Assembly: GCF_904846615.1 (NCBI RefSeq) | Contig: NZ_CAJHBK010000001.1 | Span: forward strand, 124,001 to 188,000 | Direction of reading: 5' to 3' | Length of the DNA: 64,000 nt | Source of the DNA: Psychrobacter sp. JCM 18902 | Lineage (GTDB): Bacteria; Pseudomonadota; Gammaproteobacteria; Pseudomonadales; Moraxellaceae | In this document: positions 8,920-17,121 of the stretch, piece after piece | Position numbering within the stretch: the first letter of the stretch is position 1 | How the letters are laid out: every line of letters begins with the position of its first letter | Translations under genes and position numbers: made by a program | The notes under the pieces: generated by a model | Told to the model about the DNA's origin: nothing | What the model saw: only the letters and a program-made list of their open reading frames with translations | The model's database searches: none

Positions 8920-10323
8920 ATGTCCGACTCTCTACTTTTTAACCCTAACACTCCCAAAAAGCATTCTAGCTTGACCGAATGGCTCGATTATATGCAGCAG
9001 ATTCATGTATCGGCAATAGACATGGGGTTGTCGCGAGTTTTGCCAATTGCCGAGGCGTTAGGCGTGGTACAGTCAGCCAAAGACGATGCTTATGTATTTA
9101 CGGTGGCAGGCACCAATGGTAAAGGCTCAACGACGGCTGTCATCGCGCAGATGTGCCAAGCAGCAGGCTATAAAACGGCTCTGTATCAATCACCGCATCT
9201 AAGTTTATTTAATGAGCGCGTGCGTATCAATGGCGAGATGGTCAGTGACGAGACGTTAATTGAAGCCTTTAATAAAGTAGAAGCCGCACGATTAAAATGT
9301 GATTTAACCTTGTCCTTTTTTGAGATGACCACACTTGCCGCATTATTAATATTTGCCGAAGCGGATTGTGATGTTTGGGTGTTAGAAGTCGGTCTGGGTG
9401 GGCGCTTAGATGTGGTCAATATCATCGATGCTGATATGGCAGTGATTACCAATATCGCTATCGATCATGTCGATTGGCTGGGTGACAATGTCGAAGATAT
9501 TGGCCGTGAGAAAGCAGGTATCTTACGTGATGGTATCAGCGTGGTTTATGGTGCTACCGCGATGCCAGTCAGTGTGCAGCAAGCGATTGATAAGCATCAA
9601 GCAACTTGTTATCAAGTTGGGCAAGATTTTGATTATCGTGAAGTGGATGCAAGCGCTTGGCAATATAGCAATGCTGCGGTCACCATGCAATTACCGCGCC
9701 CAGCACTATCATTGACCAATACTGCCACTGCGTTATCAGCAGTGCTCGCAAGTTCGTTAAATGTCGATAGCACTGCTATCGAGCAAGCATTACAAACGGT
9801 AAGGCTCGCTGGTCGCTTTGATTATCGTGAGACCCACAATCGGCATTGGCTGTTTGATGTCGCGCATAACGAGCAAGGCGTTGAGTTTTTATTGGCGCAA
9901 CTATTACCGCTTTGGCAACAGCATTCAGCCAATCAAAATAGCTCTGAGGCTCTCAATCAAAGCAGTAATCCAAATAGTAGCCAAAAAAATCAAACTACAG
10001 GAAAACCTGCCAGCATTAAAATGCTGTTTTCTATGTTGGGTGATAAAGATATCAATAAAGTCGTGCAGCATTTGACGATAGCGGGCTTACCGATTAGCGA
10101 TTGGTATATCGCTGAGATTGATTATCCACGTGCCGCGAGCACCGAGCACTTGCAAGGTATCTTATCGAGCTATGTCGATGATGCTCAAATACACGAATTT
10201 AAACGTTTATCAGAAGCGACCGATGCGGTTATCAATGCCAGTCAGCCGCAAGACCTTATCGTGGTATGTGGCTCCTTTCATACGATCGGCGAGGCACTGG
10301 CAGCACTGGCGGTTGATAATTAA
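8920..10323 (+). CDS. folC: Folylpolyglutamate synthase / dihydrofolate synthase
   Basis: FolC adds L-glutamate to dihydropteroate and then further gamma-glutamates to reduced folates, using ATP. It is a Mur-ligase-like protein. The P-loop GTNGKGS lies at residues 64-70, and YQSPHLSLFNERVRINGEMV and LEVGLGGRLDVVNI follow, with TNIAIDHVDWLGD further on. The C-terminal domain has FDVAHNEQG and ends VVCGSFHTIGEALAAL. A Ser/Asn-rich linker of about 25 residues lies near residue 340. ATG 8920 is preferred over a GTG at 8914 because bacterial FolC rarely starts with GTG, but the ribosome-binding site is weak for both. The length is 467 residues. The order accD-folC-SPOR gene matches accD-folC-dedD of enterics. 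Confidence 0.95.
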   Translation: MSDSLLFNPNTPKKHSSLTEWLDYMQQIHVSAIDMGLSRVLPIAEALGVVQSAKDDAYVFTVAGTNGKGSTTAVIAQMCQAAGYKTALYQSPHLSLFNERVRINGEMVSDETLIEAFNKVEAARLKCDLTLSFFEMTTLAALLIFAEADCDVWVLEVGLGGRLDVVNIIDADMAVITNIAIDHVDWLGDNVEDIGREKAGILRDGISVVYGATAMPVSVQQAIDKHQATCYQVGQDFDYREVDASAWQYSNAAVTMQLPRPALSLTNTATALSAVLASSLNVDSTAIEQALQTVRLAGRFDYRETHNRHWLFDVAHNEQGVEFLLAQLLPLWQQHSANQNSSEALNQSSNPNSSQKNQTTGKPASIKMLFSMLGDKDINKVVQHLTIAGLPISDWYIAEIDYPRAASTEHLQGILSSYVDDAQIHEFKRLSEATDAVINASQPQDLIVVCGSFHTIGEALAALAVDN

Positions 10324-10581
10324 CATTAAAATGGTACTTATTTAATGTTAATCTTAGCAGTAGCATGATGGCAGACAGTATGAAAAATATGCTTTATAAT
10401 CAAAGTGATTTGGCAAGTTGCTTTATAATGGCATTAAACGCTTGGCATAACATTTAAAAACGGATGGACGCAACTGGTGGCAATGACACCTATCAAGGCT
10501 ATTAAAACTATCTAAACACAGTTTTGAGACGACAGTTGCGCCGCTCAATCAACCTTATTACCAACTAAGAGACGTAAACGG

Positions 10582-11772
10582 ATGAACTTTTCGAGACAAG
10601 CCTTATTGGGCATTGGGATGATTATCGGCGGTAGCGTGATGCTATACGCCATGGTGCAACAGATTGGTGATAGTAATGAACCACAACCAGCGTCAGCAAT
10701 GGTAGATAAGCCAAGCCCTGAGCAAGAGTCTCCTCAGCCGCTGACGACGGATATCGAGACTGAAAAACGTATCTTGGCAGAAAAACAAAAAGAGCGTGCT
10801 GCTCGTGTGGCTGAACAAGAAAAACGTGCCCAGCAGTTCTTAACCGAACAAGAAGCCGCTGAGGCGGAAGCATTGGCAAAAGCCCGTGCAGAAAGTCAGC
10901 AGTATATGGCCAGTAGTGCGGCAGCTGCTGAAGAGAGTGATAAATCAGACGCGGAAAAAAATGATGCTACAGCACCAATAAAAAAGACTAGCGCTGCTGA
11001 GTCAGCTGAAAGTGAGACAAATACTGGCAACCAGCAAAAAGCTGCCCAAGCGCAACAAGAAGCTCAAAGGCAAGCGGCGATTAAAGAGCAGGCTGCCGCA
11101 AAGAAACTAGCAGACAGTAAAAAAGAAGCGGAAGCAAAAAGACAAGCGGAAGTTAAGAAACAAGCGGATGCTGCGGCTGAGAAAAAACAAGCGGCAGCAG
11201 AAGCGGCTAAGAATGAGCCACCAAAATCGCCTTCTGATTATCAAGTTAAAAGAGGAGATGGGCTGATTAAACTGGCGCGGCAATACAATATGCCAGTAGA
11301 AGTATTGGCACAAGCGAATAATCTGTCACCGTCGACATCGCTACAACTGGGTCAAAACATCACCATTCCATCACGTAAGCAGGTCGAGCGATTAGCACGT
11401 GAAGCGGCAGCGGCTGAGCAGGCACGTGAAGACAAGCGTCAGAAAGAAGAGGCTTTAGCCAAAAAATCAGCGGATGCTAAGCGTGAAGCACAGCAGAAAC
11501 TCAGCGAAGCCCGTAAAGAAGTCAAAGAAACCGACGCCAAAGGCAGCTTTGGGGTGCAAGTAGCATTGGCAAACGATCAAGCCAAAGCGGATGAGCTGGC
11601 AAAGAAATTTAAATCCGCAGGCTACCAAGTTAAGACTAGCCCTACCAGCCGCGGGGTTCGCGTCATCGTCGGTCCTGAGCGCGGTAAAGTAGCGGCGTTA
11701 GCGTTAAAAGATAAAATCAATAGCGATCCCAAGGTCAATACGACCAGTGCTTGGGTTTTATACTGGCGCTAA
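10582..11772 (+). CDS. Membrane-anchored LysM + SPOR domain protein (DedD-like position)
   Basis: This 396-residue envelope protein has an N-terminal transmembrane helix at about residues 7-27 (ALLGIGMIIGGSVMLYAMV). A long Ala/Lys/Glu/Gln-rich region (about 45-210) is probably a coiled coil spanning the periplasm. A LysM domain (about 220-263, YQVKRGDGLIKLARQYNMP...LGQNITIP) and a second charged helical linker follow. A C-terminal SPOR domain (about 321-396, GSFGVQVALANDQAKADEL) ends the protein. SPOR domains bind denuded septal glycan, so a septal location is inferred. It sits after folC, exactly where enterics have dedD, but DedD has no LysM domain. A terminator follows at 11868. Confidence 0.9.
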   Translation: MNFSRQALLGIGMIIGGSVMLYAMVQQIGDSNEPQPASAMVDKPSPEQESPQPLTTDIETEKRILAEKQKERAARVAEQEKRAQQFLTEQEAAEAEALAKARAESQQYMASSAAAAEESDKSDAEKNDATAPIKKTSAAESAESETNTGNQQKAAQAQQEAQRQAAIKEQAAAKKLADSKKEAEAKRQAEVKKQADAAAEKKQAAAEAAKNEPPKSPSDYQVKRGDGLIKLARQYNMPVEVLAQANNLSPSTSLQLGQNITIPSRKQVERLAREAAAAEQAREDKRQKEEALAKKSADAKREAQQKLSEARKEVKETDAKGSFGVQVALANDQAKADELAKKFKSAGYQVKTSPTSRGVRVIVGPERGKVAALALKDKINSDPKVNTTSAWVLYWR

Positions 11773-11867
11773 AATAGTGTAAAAATCACTATAATCGGAT
11801 GACTGTTATTGCTAAATAAACAGCAGAGTCTTGGTTAGATTTTATTGTTTTATCTGAGTTTTATTCA

Positions 11868-11900
11868 AACACGACATTTATTGTCGTGTTTTTTGTTTTA
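11868..11900 (+). terminator. Intrinsic terminator after the SPOR gene
   Basis: AACACGACA (11868-11876) pairs perfectly with TGTCGTGTT (11882-11890) around a 5-nt loop, followed by TTTTGTTTT. It ends the folC/SPOR transcription unit. Confidence 0.85.
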
Positions 11901-12070
11901 GTGTTTGCTGATTGGCGCAAGCTTAGCTACGATGTGCGCCGATTGCCCCTGATTTTTTCTGTATAACGGGTCAGCCTATAAGGGCTGCCCTGTCGCAGTT
12001 GAGTATGTATGTCACTTTATGGAAGTCGTCATACATATTTGGCTGCCTTAATCATGTATAAGGTAAAACC

Positions 12071-12601
12071 ATGTCATTTGGTGTTATATTTTTAATATTG
12101 GCCGTTGGGTTTTTAGGGCTGATTACCGTACCAAAGCTGTTGAAAAGACCCCCAGTTGTTGAGCCTGATCCAAAGCCAGTACGCGGTGATGAGTTGGCTA
12201 TTTGGCCGTTTGCGCCGATGCCGATTATGACGGATACGGAAGTCATTTTCTTTAATAAGCTAAAAAGTGCGTTGCCGGAATATCATATTTTCGTTCAAGT
12301 TCAACTGTCACGCATTATCGAAGGCAATAGCAGTGAGGCGTCCGAGCGTAGCTTTTGGTTCAATCGTATCTGTCGTCAAAGCGTCGATTATGTGATTGTG
12401 GATATTGATGCGCAGACCACGCTGGTTGCTATCGAGCTTGATGATTGGACACACACGAGTAAAGCGCGTCAAAAGGCGGATGACAAAAAAGACAAAGCCC
12501 TTGCTAGTGCCGGTATCGCTATTGTGCGCTTTCACGCTGAGCGCATGCCAAGCGCAGATATGCTCAGGTACGAGCTGATGCAAGTGATTGAAAATTATTG
12601 A
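12071..12601 (+). CDS. DUF2726 domain protein with N-terminal membrane helix
   Basis: This 176-residue protein has an N-terminal hydrophobic helix (about 2-19, FGVIFLILAVGFLGLITV). A soluble domain follows, beginning TDTEVIFFNKLKSALPEYHIFVQVQLSRII. The conserved core has FWFNRICRQSVDYVIVD and LVAIELDDWTH, then KARQKADDKKDKALASAGIAIVRFHAERMP. This pattern is typical of DUF2726, whose fold resembles restriction-endonuclease-like nucleases; a nuclease role is unproven. The start follows AAGGTAAAACC. It stands alone between a terminator and the lipoprotein gene. Confidence 0.85.
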   Translation: MSFGVIFLILAVGFLGLITVPKLLKRPPVVEPDPKPVRGDELAIWPFAPMPIMTDTEVIFFNKLKSALPEYHIFVQVQLSRIIEGNSSEASERSFWFNRICRQSVDYVIVDIDAQTTLVAIELDDWTHTSKARQKADDKKDKALASAGIAIVRFHAERMPSADMLRYELMQVIENY

Positions 12602-12844
12602 TAAAGTATCCTTGGTAGACAGTCAAGATTAGTCGCAACAACAGCATTTATTTTTTTGTGTAACATTGCTGTTATATTCGTTTACTTTATAGATAAGTTG
12701 TCTAAATAAGAGTATTATTATTTTAAAGCAAACTTAAGTTTTCTAAATTAAGAGGCGATTGTTTGAATTAAGGCATTATGTGCTTAATTGGATAAAGATT
12801 TTGGTGCTTCTCGTTTTTAAAATCACTCTATAAAGGACTGTGTT

Positions 12845-14302
12845 ATGAAATTTTTTAAATTGAGCGCATTAGCGTTAGCCAGCACGTTAGCGTTAGTAGG
12901 CTGTGGTGATGACAACAATAATAGCTCTTCTGGTAATGGTACTAATACGCCAGATGTGCCAGTTAAGCCGCCTATCGATAATAGTTTGTCTGAAATCGAG
13001 CAAGCGAAAGAGATGATTCGTACCGCCAAGCTATTTGTCAGTGACAATAAAGCGGTTACAGATGCTTACGAAGATGTAAGTGATATCCTTACAGAAAAGC
13101 AAGATACACGTCTGGGTTATACCTTCGATATCCCAAGTGATCTAAAATACTATATGGAAGAGAATGATATATCACAGCTCACGGCAGCTGATATCTTAGC
13201 ATTAGCCAATGATGCAAAATTTGAGGTCGCATTAGGCAATATCACTTTAACGCCCGAAAATGGTTTTGTCGCAACGCTAAGTACTGACGGTAAGTTTACC
13301 TTGAATGGTACAACCAAAGTAGATGTTGAAGAATACGATTATGTGTATAACCCACAAACAGGTTTGTACGGACCTGTTGTCGTCAATCAAGACAGTTTTA
13401 AGGTAGCATTTGATGGCTTTGAAGATGCGTTAAGCTCAAACACCAGTACAGATAACTTTAACGGCAGCTTGGGTTTCAAGAGTATTAACATTGGCACTGG
13501 CACTGATACCGTTACCCTCAACTCAAGTACTAAAGGCGCAACAGTCAGTGGTCAATTCAGTGATAAAGTCGTGGTCAATGATGAGTTTGATATCAATGAT
13601 GCAAATAGAGAAGGCATCACGCTAGAAAAGGCGGTCATCAAATTAAGCAGCCTGAAGTTGACGGCTAATGATAGCGTGATTGAAGCAAAAGATTTTGAAT
13701 TTGCCGCACTGGATGTCAGCAGAAAGCTAGCAGATAACAGTCTGGTGGTTAGAACAATCCCTTATAAGTTTGCTATAACGGGCAAGATGACCAAGCAAAA
13801 ACCGATGACTGATGTAGAGATTACACTGAACGCGACTGCGAATGACGCTGATATAAAGAAATTTATCATAATCGATGAAGTCGGTGATATCGAAGAGGCC
13901 GCCAATAAATACGTAGGTATGGAAATAGTATTGGCGATTAAAGGCAAGGTAACGAAAGAGAGTACAACGACGATTCCACTTGATTTCCAAGCCAATCTTA
14001 AACGTACTGCTCGTAATGTTATTGAGCTACAAGGTCTGACTGCTAGCGTAGAGGGTAAGAAGCTATTTGTAACAGGTAAGTCAAGCTTAGATAATAACTA
14101 TGATGTGGTTAGCACCCAGTTTACCGTTGAGCAAAATAAAGCATCGATCAAGTTAAATGTCGATGCCAATGGTGATTTTATCAAAGATAAAATGGGTAAG
14201 CTTGGCGATATCATGGTTAACGGTAAAGACTACGGTGATTTGATGGATAATGATGGCAAAGTTACTGCCAAATTTACTGATGACAGTTTAATTATTCTAT
14301 AA
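12845..14302 (+). CDS. Putative lipoprotein of unknown function
   Basis: This is a 485-residue secreted lipoprotein. It starts MKFFKLSALALASTLALVGC, a type II signal peptide with lipobox LVGC and the acylated cysteine at residue 20. GDDNNNSSSGNGTN, a flexible Asn/Ser/Gly linker, follows. Residue 21 is Gly, so the protein is not expected to be retained in the inner membrane by an Asp at +2. The mature part is rich in Thr/Asp/Asn with many alternating hydrophobic residues (for example TVTLNSSTKGATVSGQFSDK), suggesting a beta-rich fold. I recognise no family. A clean terminator follows, then a gene for a putative outer-membrane protein. Confidence 0.85.
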   Translation: MKFFKLSALALASTLALVGCGDDNNNSSSGNGTNTPDVPVKPPIDNSLSEIEQAKEMIRTAKLFVSDNKAVTDAYEDVSDILTEKQDTRLGYTFDIPSDLKYYMEENDISQLTAADILALANDAKFEVALGNITLTPENGFVATLSTDGKFTLNGTTKVDVEEYDYVYNPQTGLYGPVVVNQDSFKVAFDGFEDALSSNTSTDNFNGSLGFKSINIGTGTDTVTLNSSTKGATVSGQFSDKVVVNDEFDINDANREGITLEKAVIKLSSLKLTANDSVIEAKDFEFAALDVSRKLADNSLVVRTIPYKFAITGKMTKQKPMTDVEITLNATANDADIKKFIIIDEVGDIEEAANKYVGMEIVLAIKGKVTKESTTTIPLDFQANLKRTARNVIELQGLTASVEGKKLFVTGKSSLDNNYDVVSTQFTVEQNKASIKLNVDANGDFIKDKMGKLGDIMVNGKDYGDLMDNDGKVTAKFTDDSLIIL

Positions 14303-14364
14303 TCAAATCATGTGTCACATCGACTCTCAACCGTTGTTAGTAGCGATTGAGGTATAGCAACAAA

Positions 14365-14396
14365 AAAAGAGACAGATTACTGTCTCTTTTTTATGC
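14365..14396 (+). terminator. Intrinsic terminator after the lipoprotein gene
   Basis: AAAAGAGACAG (14365-14375) pairs perfectly over 11 bp with CTGTCTCTTTT (14380-14390) around the loop ATTA, continuing TTATG. It lies just before the next gene and argues against an upstream start at 14393 for that gene. Confidence 0.85.
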
Positions 14397-14419
14397 TCTC
14401 TAATAAACGTGAGAAATTT

Positions 14420-15682
14420 ATGCCATATAACGTTTCAATTCTCTATGGTTTTTTACCTAAAAGCTTAGCATCGCATTTATACAGCCGTACCAAGTTAATC
14501 ACTACGCCAGCGATTGCCGCTATGATGATATCCAGCGCTGCGGTTGCTGATAGTGCAGATATACCAGCTGCTGATACGAATTTTTACTTCTACCCCCAAG
14601 CGACAGGGTTGCTAGACAGTCAGACCAAACAATCAGACGCACAGATAGAGTGGAGTGTGATGGCAACGGCTCATAGCCCAACACAGCCTATCTCAGCATT
14701 TTTAGACGATTGGAGTGCCCCTTTGGACTCGGGTGATCATGCTTATGCCCAAGGTCGGACGTCGCTTGAGATTCGTCCTGCGGGCAGTGCGATTAGCTAC
14801 GGTCTAGGTTGGCGTTATGATTATTTAATGACGTTTAGCAAAGAGACTGCCGAAGTTTATTGGCAGTATGAAAATAAACAGCCCTCAAGTACCAGTCAAG
14901 ATTATCCGTTATTTTTGGAAGCCAAGCACAATGAAAGATTCGGTGCTAATATTGGTCTGACGCAGCAGCTCATGCCTAACTGGCAATTGACGACTCGTGC
15001 CAATCTCTGGCAAGGACTGCATGCATTAGAAGGTAAGATAGTTGGCGATTTAAGCACCAGAGTGTTGCCAAATAATGAGGTGACAGACATACGAGACAGT
15101 TTGGATAAAACCAACGCTTACATCGATTATTACTATGATGAACCAGCTTTAGGGGAGGAAAACCTAGACTGGAACCCCGCGAAACCTTCGGGATATGGTT
15201 ATTCGCTCGATTTGCAGCTCACAGGTCAGTTATCTGATAGTACGCAGTTGTCTCTGAGTGGCTACGATATCCTTGGACGCATGCGCTGGAAAGACATGCC
15301 AAGTACTCGTTATGCATTGGATTATGACGTCAACGGCAGACCTCTCTATACGATTGAAGGGCAGCTTAGTACTGACGATGTCACACAGACATTGCCATGG
15401 CGAGTGGAAGGTAGCCTTCAGCATCAGCTAGACAGTCAATGGCAGCTCGGTCTACATGGTCAAGTGAATGACATTCAAGACTTATATCAATTATCCGCAG
15501 GCTACCAAACGTCCAATGATGCTTTCCCCATTACGGTGACGGGCTTGATAGAGCCGCAAACGCAAGCATTGGGTCTCGCTGTTGACAGTCGTTATGCTGG
15601 CATCAAATTGCTGACCGACAGTCTCGATTCAGAAAAAGCCAAACGCAGTGAGATTAGCTTGTATGGACGCTATGCTTGGTAG
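14420..15682 (+). CDS. Putative outer-membrane beta-barrel protein
   Basis: This 420-residue protein of unknown family carries a hydrophobic stretch with Ala-X-Ala-like ends (TTPAIAAMMISSAAVADSAD, about residues 30-50). That stretch could be a signal peptide with an unusually long N-region. The rest is rich in aromatic, alternating segments (YGLGWRYDYLMTF, WQLTTRANLWQ, GYGYSLDLQLTGQL) and ends SLYGRYAW. A terminal aromatic residue on an alternating strand is typical of BAM-assembled outer-membrane barrels. I chose ATG 14420, with GAGAAA upstream, over 14393, which lies at the base of the preceding terminator. The barrel assignment is an inference from pattern. Confidence 0.65.
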   Translation: MPYNVSILYGFLPKSLASHLYSRTKLITTPAIAAMMISSAAVADSADIPAADTNFYFYPQATGLLDSQTKQSDAQIEWSVMATAHSPTQPISAFLDDWSAPLDSGDHAYAQGRTSLEIRPAGSAISYGLGWRYDYLMTFSKETAEVYWQYENKQPSSTSQDYPLFLEAKHNERFGANIGLTQQLMPNWQLTTRANLWQGLHALEGKIVGDLSTRVLPNNEVTDIRDSLDKTNAYIDYYYDEPALGEENLDWNPAKPSGYGYSLDLQLTGQLSDSTQLSLSGYDILGRMRWKDMPSTRYALDYDVNGRPLYTIEGQLSTDDVTQTLPWRVEGSLQHQLDSQWQLGLHGQVNDIQDLYQLSAGYQTSNDAFPITVTGLIEPQTQALGLAVDSRYAGIKLLTDSLDSEKAKRSEISLYGRYAW

Positions 15683-15718
15683 CTTCATTGCATTGCATTA
15701 ATAAAATAGATGGCTAAA

Positions 15719-15749
15719 GCGTCCATGTGCATATAATGCGGTGGACGTT
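15719..15749. repeat. Hairpin between convergent genes
   Basis: CGTCCA (15720-15725) and TGGACG (15743-15748) flank an inner GCAT/ATGC pair, forming an interrupted stem-loop exactly between two convergent genes. It lacks a T-run but may end transcription or stabilise both mRNAs. Confidence 0.35.
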
Positions 15750-15750
15750 A

Positions 15751-16707
15751 CTAAAATTTGTCATGCGTTTTGTTGCGCTGTTCAGGATAAATGACGATCG
15801 GACTATGACCTTCGAAGTATAGTCCTGTCGTAGGTAGTTCGTCGTTTGACCAAGCTACCTGCGGCTGTCGTCCATCATAGCAGTCGCGCCTAGTAAACCA
15901 TTCGATATAATGGGCAGCTCGTAATGCCCTTATATCAATCTTCGCAAGATTAAGCTTATCATCTTTATCACACCATTCGTGCATCGGAAAGCTTGGTGCT
16001 AACCAATATGGATAATTAAAGTTAGTGGTGTTGATTGGCAAAAAGAAGCGTCCTTTAATTATCCCATAACGCTTATCAATTTTAACTTGTCCATGCTTTT
16101 CGGTATCTACCCATACGGTACGAAACTGCTTGGTTTGCATATGGGTCATCTTGCGTTGTAGATTGTCATTAGAATTAATCCCAACCCAGTTCTCAGGAGC
16201 AAATGGCGCTGACCCCATAAAAAACTTAATCGCCAGCTCCCAATGCTCGACCAGATTTTCTCCATGATTATATAAGATTAAATCTAGCTCACCAGTCGTC
16301 TGCTTAGCGTTATACAACTGGACGTTACTGGCTAGCGTTTCATACGGATGTAGCTTGCGCGCAAAGCCATCCTCTAGCCAAAAGGACAGTAACCCTTCAA
16401 AGTGAAAACCCAAACGATTGGGGCTAGGACGCATCAGTAAATAGCGGGTCAGCGCCTGATAAGCATTGGTGCTATCTAGCTCTTTTAAACGCTGCTGATA
16501 CGCTGCAAACTGCTGTTGCCAAAAGTGTGCGCTATGTACCGACACGGTATGTGTATTCTGATGCGGTGCAACATCGAGCCATTCCGTTAGGACGTTAGGG
16601 CATGCAAGCACATACGCCAAATCGCGCACATAAGGTCGCTGGTATACGTCCCAAGGTGCGTCATCTATAAGGTAAGTCGAGAGGGGCTGAGCGATAGCCT
16701 CAGACAT
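15751..16707 (-). CDS. DUF1853 family protein
   Basis: This 318-residue cytoplasmic protein matches the DUF1853 pattern. An N-terminal VRDLAYVLACPNVL is followed by PNRLGFHFEGLLSFWLEDG, TGELDLILYN, HWELAIKFFMG and a hydrophilic segment ending in a Lys/Asp-rich KMTHMQTKQF. The Glu, Asp-X-hydrophobic, Glu-hydrophobic-Lys arrangement (FEG, ELDL, WELAIKF) resembles a PD-(D/E)XK-like nuclease core, but no activity is established. The ATG at 16707 is preferred because GAAGG lies 9 nt upstream; an in-frame ATG at 16734 is also possible. It is convergent with the barrel-protein gene. Confidence 0.82.
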   Translation of the reverse strand: MSEAIAQPLSTYLIDDAPWDVYQRPYVRDLAYVLACPNVLTEWLDVAPHQNTHTVSVHSAHFWQQQFAAYQQRLKELDSTNAYQALTRYLLMRPSPNRLGFHFEGLLSFWLEDGFARKLHPYETLASNVQLYNAKQTTGELDLILYNHGENLVEHWELAIKFFMGSAPFAPENWVGINSNDNLQRKMTHMQTKQFRTVWVDTEKHGQVKIDKRYGIIKGRFFLPINTTNFNYPYWLAPSFPMHEWCDKDDKLNLAKIDIRALRAAHYIEWFTRRDCYDGRQPQVAWSNDELPTTGLYFEGHSPIVIYPEQRNKTHDKF

Positions 16708-16808
16708 GGGTTGAACCTTCATAAAGTGGTACATTTACCCTAGCTGTTCGCTTGCCAAAAGTCTATAGGATACGAATATCGGCTAGGGTAGTGCTCAGTG
16801 TTTTAGCT

Positions 16809-16988
16809 TTAAAACATGATGTTAATGTGATGGATATGAATGCTGATATCAGGCGACGATAGCAAGTAAGGCAATAGGATACTAATTGTCGCTTTAAGTA
16901 AAGAGAGTAGCCATTTTGATAAGTTGCTAGGCGTGTTATGCGGTGACTGCTGTTCTAAATGAGGTGAGGTATGATTTTGCTGTGTCAT
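16809..16988 (-). CDS. Possible small membrane protein (59 aa)
   Basis: This short frame begins MTQQNHTSPHLEQQ at an ATG preceded by GGAG with 6-nt spacing, better than the upstream in-frame ATG at 17000. The first 25 residues are polar and Gln/His/Ser-rich. They are followed by a hydrophobic segment (WLLSLLKATISILLPYLLSS) that could span the membrane, and a His/Ile-rich tail. No family is recognised. The strong ribosome-binding site favours expression; the short length and unknown sequence keep confidence low. Confidence 0.4.
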   Translation of the reverse strand: MTQQNHTSPHLEQQSPHNTPSNLSKWLLSLLKATISILLPYLLSSPDISIHIHHINIMF

Positions 16989-17006
16989 GTTTAGCTCCAT
17001 GTTATG

Positions 17007-17103
17007 CCGTTACACAACGGTGCGTAACGGTTCATGGATTTATGTTATAGGTTGTATGGTTATAGCTAAATACTTATGCATGCATAGCGTGTTGTATGCC
17101 TGC
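17007..17103. repeat. Cluster of inverted repeats in a 120-nt spacer
   Basis: A perfect 7-bp repeat CCGTTAC (17007-17013) / GTAACGG (17024-17030) lies just upstream of the small minus-strand ORF. Further along, the 12-nt palindrome TATGCATGCATA (17075-17086) partly pairs with TATGCCTGC (17095-17103), giving a 9-bp stem with one mismatch. The latter sits 20 nt past the stop of the AT-rich gene on the minus strand and may be its transcript end. The former could be an operator. Confidence 0.4.
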
Positions 17104-17121
17104 ATACCACAGTATGATAGG

